Positions 5,456 to 6,689 of a stretch of DNA of 6,689 nt are shown here, one piece after another. The stretch comes from Rhodospirillales bacterium (GTDB taxonomy: Bacteria > Pseudomonadota > Alphaproteobacteria > Rhodospirillales > Defluviicoccaceae). How positions within the stretch are numbered: position 1 is the first letter of the stretch; each line of letters starts with the position of its first letter. The stretch covers positions 1-6,689 of the forward strand of contig JAUXFS010000104.1 in the NCBI GenBank assembly GCA_030622775.1, written 5' to 3'. The notes under the pieces were generated by a model. The model ran no database searches and was not told the DNA's origin. It worked only from the letters and a program-made list of their open reading frames with translations. The translations under genes and the position numbers were made by a program.

Positions 5456-5476
5456 ACCGGCTATGATCGGTCGGGC
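5456..5476 (+). promoter_or_regulatory. Operator/-10 element, copy B (betB side)
   Basis: The plus-strand element runs ACCGGCTA, TG, ATCGGTCG, GGC, the inverted partner of copy A. It contains TATGAT (5462-5467, 5 of 6 matches to TATAAT) within a GACCG-N8-CGGTC dyad (5455-5472). If TATGAT is the -10, transcription would begin near 5474 and leave a leader of about 29 bases before the betB start. The -35 region is weak. BetI, the choline-responsive repressor of bet genes, is one conceivable regulator, but no betI is visible and I cannot tie this sequence to a known BetI site. Confidence 0.5.
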
Positions 5477-5502
5477 CGCGAGACGGCCGGCAAGGAGGCC
5501 CG

Positions 5503-6689
5503 ATGGCCAACCTTCCCCAGCAGACGCTCTACATCGGCGGCCGCTTCGTCGATGCCCGCTCGGGCGACACCTTCGAGACGCTGAACCCGGCCACCGGCCG
5601 GCCGATCTGCGAGGTCCAGATCGCCGGCGCCGAGGACGTGGAGCATGCGGTTCGAACCGCCCTCGACGGCTTCGCCCGCTGGTCGGCGATGACCGGCGCC
5701 GAACGCGGCCGCATCCTCAACCGCGCCGCCCGGCTGCTTCGCCAACGCAACGACGAACTGGCGCGGATCGAGGTCCTCGACACCGGCAAGCCGCTGCAGG
5801 AGGCGCTGGCGGTGGACGTGCTCTCGGGCGCCGACGCGATCGAGTACTACGCCGGCCTCGCCGCCGGCCTGCACGGCCAGCATTTCGACCTCGGCGGGTC
5901 GTTCGCCTACACCCGGCGCGAGCCGCTGGGCGTCTGCGCCGGCATCGGCGCCTGGAACTATCCGATCCAGATCGCCTGCTGGAAGTCGGCGCCGGCGCTG
6001 GCCTGCGGCAACGCGATGGTCTTCAAACCCTCGGAACTGACACCGCTGACCACGCTCCGGCTGGCGGAGATCTACACCGAGGCCGGGGTCCCCGACGGCG
6101 TGTTCAACGTGATCCAGGGCGGCGCCGAGACCGGGCGGCTGCTGACCCGCCACGCCGCCATCGCCAAGGTATCGCTGACCGGCGAGGTCGGCACCGGGCG
6201 GGCGGTGATGGCCGACGCGGCGGCGACCCTGAAGCACGTGACCCTGGAGCTCGGCGGCAAGTCGCCGCTGATCGTCTTCGCCGACGCCCACCTCGACAAC
6301 GCGGTGTCGGCGGCGCTGATGGCCAATTTCTACACCCAGGGCGAGGTCTGCTCCAACGGCACCCGGGTATTCGTCGAGACCGGTATCCGCGACACCTTCC
6401 TCGCCAAGCTGGCCGCCCGCACCGAACGGATGGTGATCGGCGACCCGATGGACCCGAAAACCCACGTCGGGGCGCTGATCTCGGAAGACCACATGAACCG
6501 GGTGCTCGGCTATATCGAACAGGGGTATCGCGCCGGCGCCAGGTTGGTTTGCGGCGGCAACCGCTCCACCGGGCCGGGCTGCGCCGACGGCTACTTCGTT
6601 GAGCCGACGGTATTCGCCGAGTGCCGCGACGACATGGCGATCGTCCGCGAGGAGATCTTCGGGCCGGTGATGTCGGTGCTCGACTTCGC
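5503..6689 (+). CDS. betB: Betaine aldehyde dehydrogenase BetB (3' end cut by window edge)
   Basis: This enzyme oxidises betaine aldehyde to glycine betaine with NAD(P), the second step from choline to the osmoprotectant betaine. The first 395 codons are present of about 490. BetB-specific stretches are clear: REPLGVCAGIGAWNYPIQIA (139-158), SAPALACGNAMVFKPSELTP (162-181), IYTEAGVPDGVFNVIQGG (190-207) and NFYTQGEVCSNGTRVFVE (275-292). Catalytic residues are N152 (AWNYP), E249 (LELGGKSPLIVF) and C283 (EVCSNG), all intact. The start ATG has a strong AAGGAGG (5492-5498) four bases upstream. It is divergent from the other aldehyde dehydrogenase across 178 bases. A betA choline dehydrogenase might follow to the right, outside the window. 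The product is confident; precise substrate range is inferred from family. Confidence 0.95.
   Translation, partial: MANLPQQTLYIGGRFVDARSGDTFETLNPATGRPICEVQIAGAEDVEHAVRTALDGFARWSAMTGAERGRILNRAARLLRQRNDELARIEVLDTGKPLQEALAVDVLSGADAIEYYAGLAAGLHGQHFDLGGSFAYTRREPLGVCAGIGAWNYPIQIACWKSAPALACGNAMVFKPSELTPLTTLRLAEIYTEAGVPDGVFNVIQGGAETGRLLTRHAAIAKVSLTGEVGTGRAVMADAAATLKHVTLELGGKSPLIVFADAHLDNAVSAALMANFYTQGEVCSNGTRVFVETGIRDTFLAKLAARTERMVIGDPMDPKTHVGALISEDHMNRVLGYIEQGYRAGARLVCGGNRSTGPGCADGYFVEPTVFAECRDDMAIVREEIFGPVMSVLDF

Noticed and set aside
3801..5456. 551-codon plus-strand open frame opposite the complete aldehyde dehydrogenase
   Set aside because: It mirrors the GC-rich codon pattern of the real gene on the other strand, gives an arginine- and aspartate-rich product with no recognisable motif, and even runs through the divergent promoter region.
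5461..6602. Long minus-strand (5461-6492) and plus-strand (5463-6602) frames across betB
   Set aside because: Both are frame shadows: neither product shows a family motif, while the frame from 5503 encodes an uninterrupted BetB with a strong Shine-Dalgarno.

Overview
The window looks like a chromosomal stretch from a GC-rich alphaproteobacterium. The basis is the base composition, typical alphaproteobacterial-style catabolic and transport families (TRAP permeases, BetB, a chromene-carboxylate-isomerase-type DsbA fold) and compact, often overlapping genes. No species is assigned. There are no RNA genes, insertion sequences or CRISPR arrays that I can see, and no gene-free stretch reaches 300 bases.

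Layout from left to right. Positions 1-1721, minus strand: the membrane half of a TRAP transporter, small permease DctQ (1164-1721) followed by large permease DctM (1167 to the left edge, truncated), overlapping by 4 bases. The substrate-binding protein DctP is not in the window. The 236-base gap 1722-1957 holds a candidate extended -10 promoter, a strong dyad and an overlapping leader reading frame in front of dctQ. Positions 1958-3697, minus strand: read in transcription order, an MntA nucleotidyltransferase antitoxin (3401-3697), its HepT HEPN toxin partner (3042-3401), a small cupin (2654-2995) and a DsbA-fold isomerase resembling 2-hydroxychromene-2-carboxylate isomerase (1958-2575). Their short gaps would allow one transcript. 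Positions 3849-5324, minus strand: a complete NAD-type aldehyde dehydrogenase. Positions 5503-6689, plus strand: the first 395 residues of betaine aldehyde dehydrogenase BetB, cut by the right edge.

The two aldehyde dehydrogenases diverge from a 178-base region carrying two inverted 21-base copies of one element (18 of 21 bases identical). Each copy places a -10-like hexamer at the same internal position. This suggests that one regulator controls both genes by binding over both promoters, and it is the strongest unexplained signal in the window. Other points worth checking are a G-tract cluster in the leader of the complete dehydrogenase, a HepT that lacks the usual arginine of the HEPN RX4-6H motif, and interleaved inverted repeats just upstream of the isomerase start.

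The metabolic theme is uptake of an organic acid or related solute (TRAP) plus oxidation of aldehydes, one of them probably betaine aldehyde from choline. The toxin-antitoxin pair is lodged between metabolic genes, and the hepT-cupin part is visibly less GC-rich than the dehydrogenases. All family assignments come from reading the translations by eye; no database search was run.
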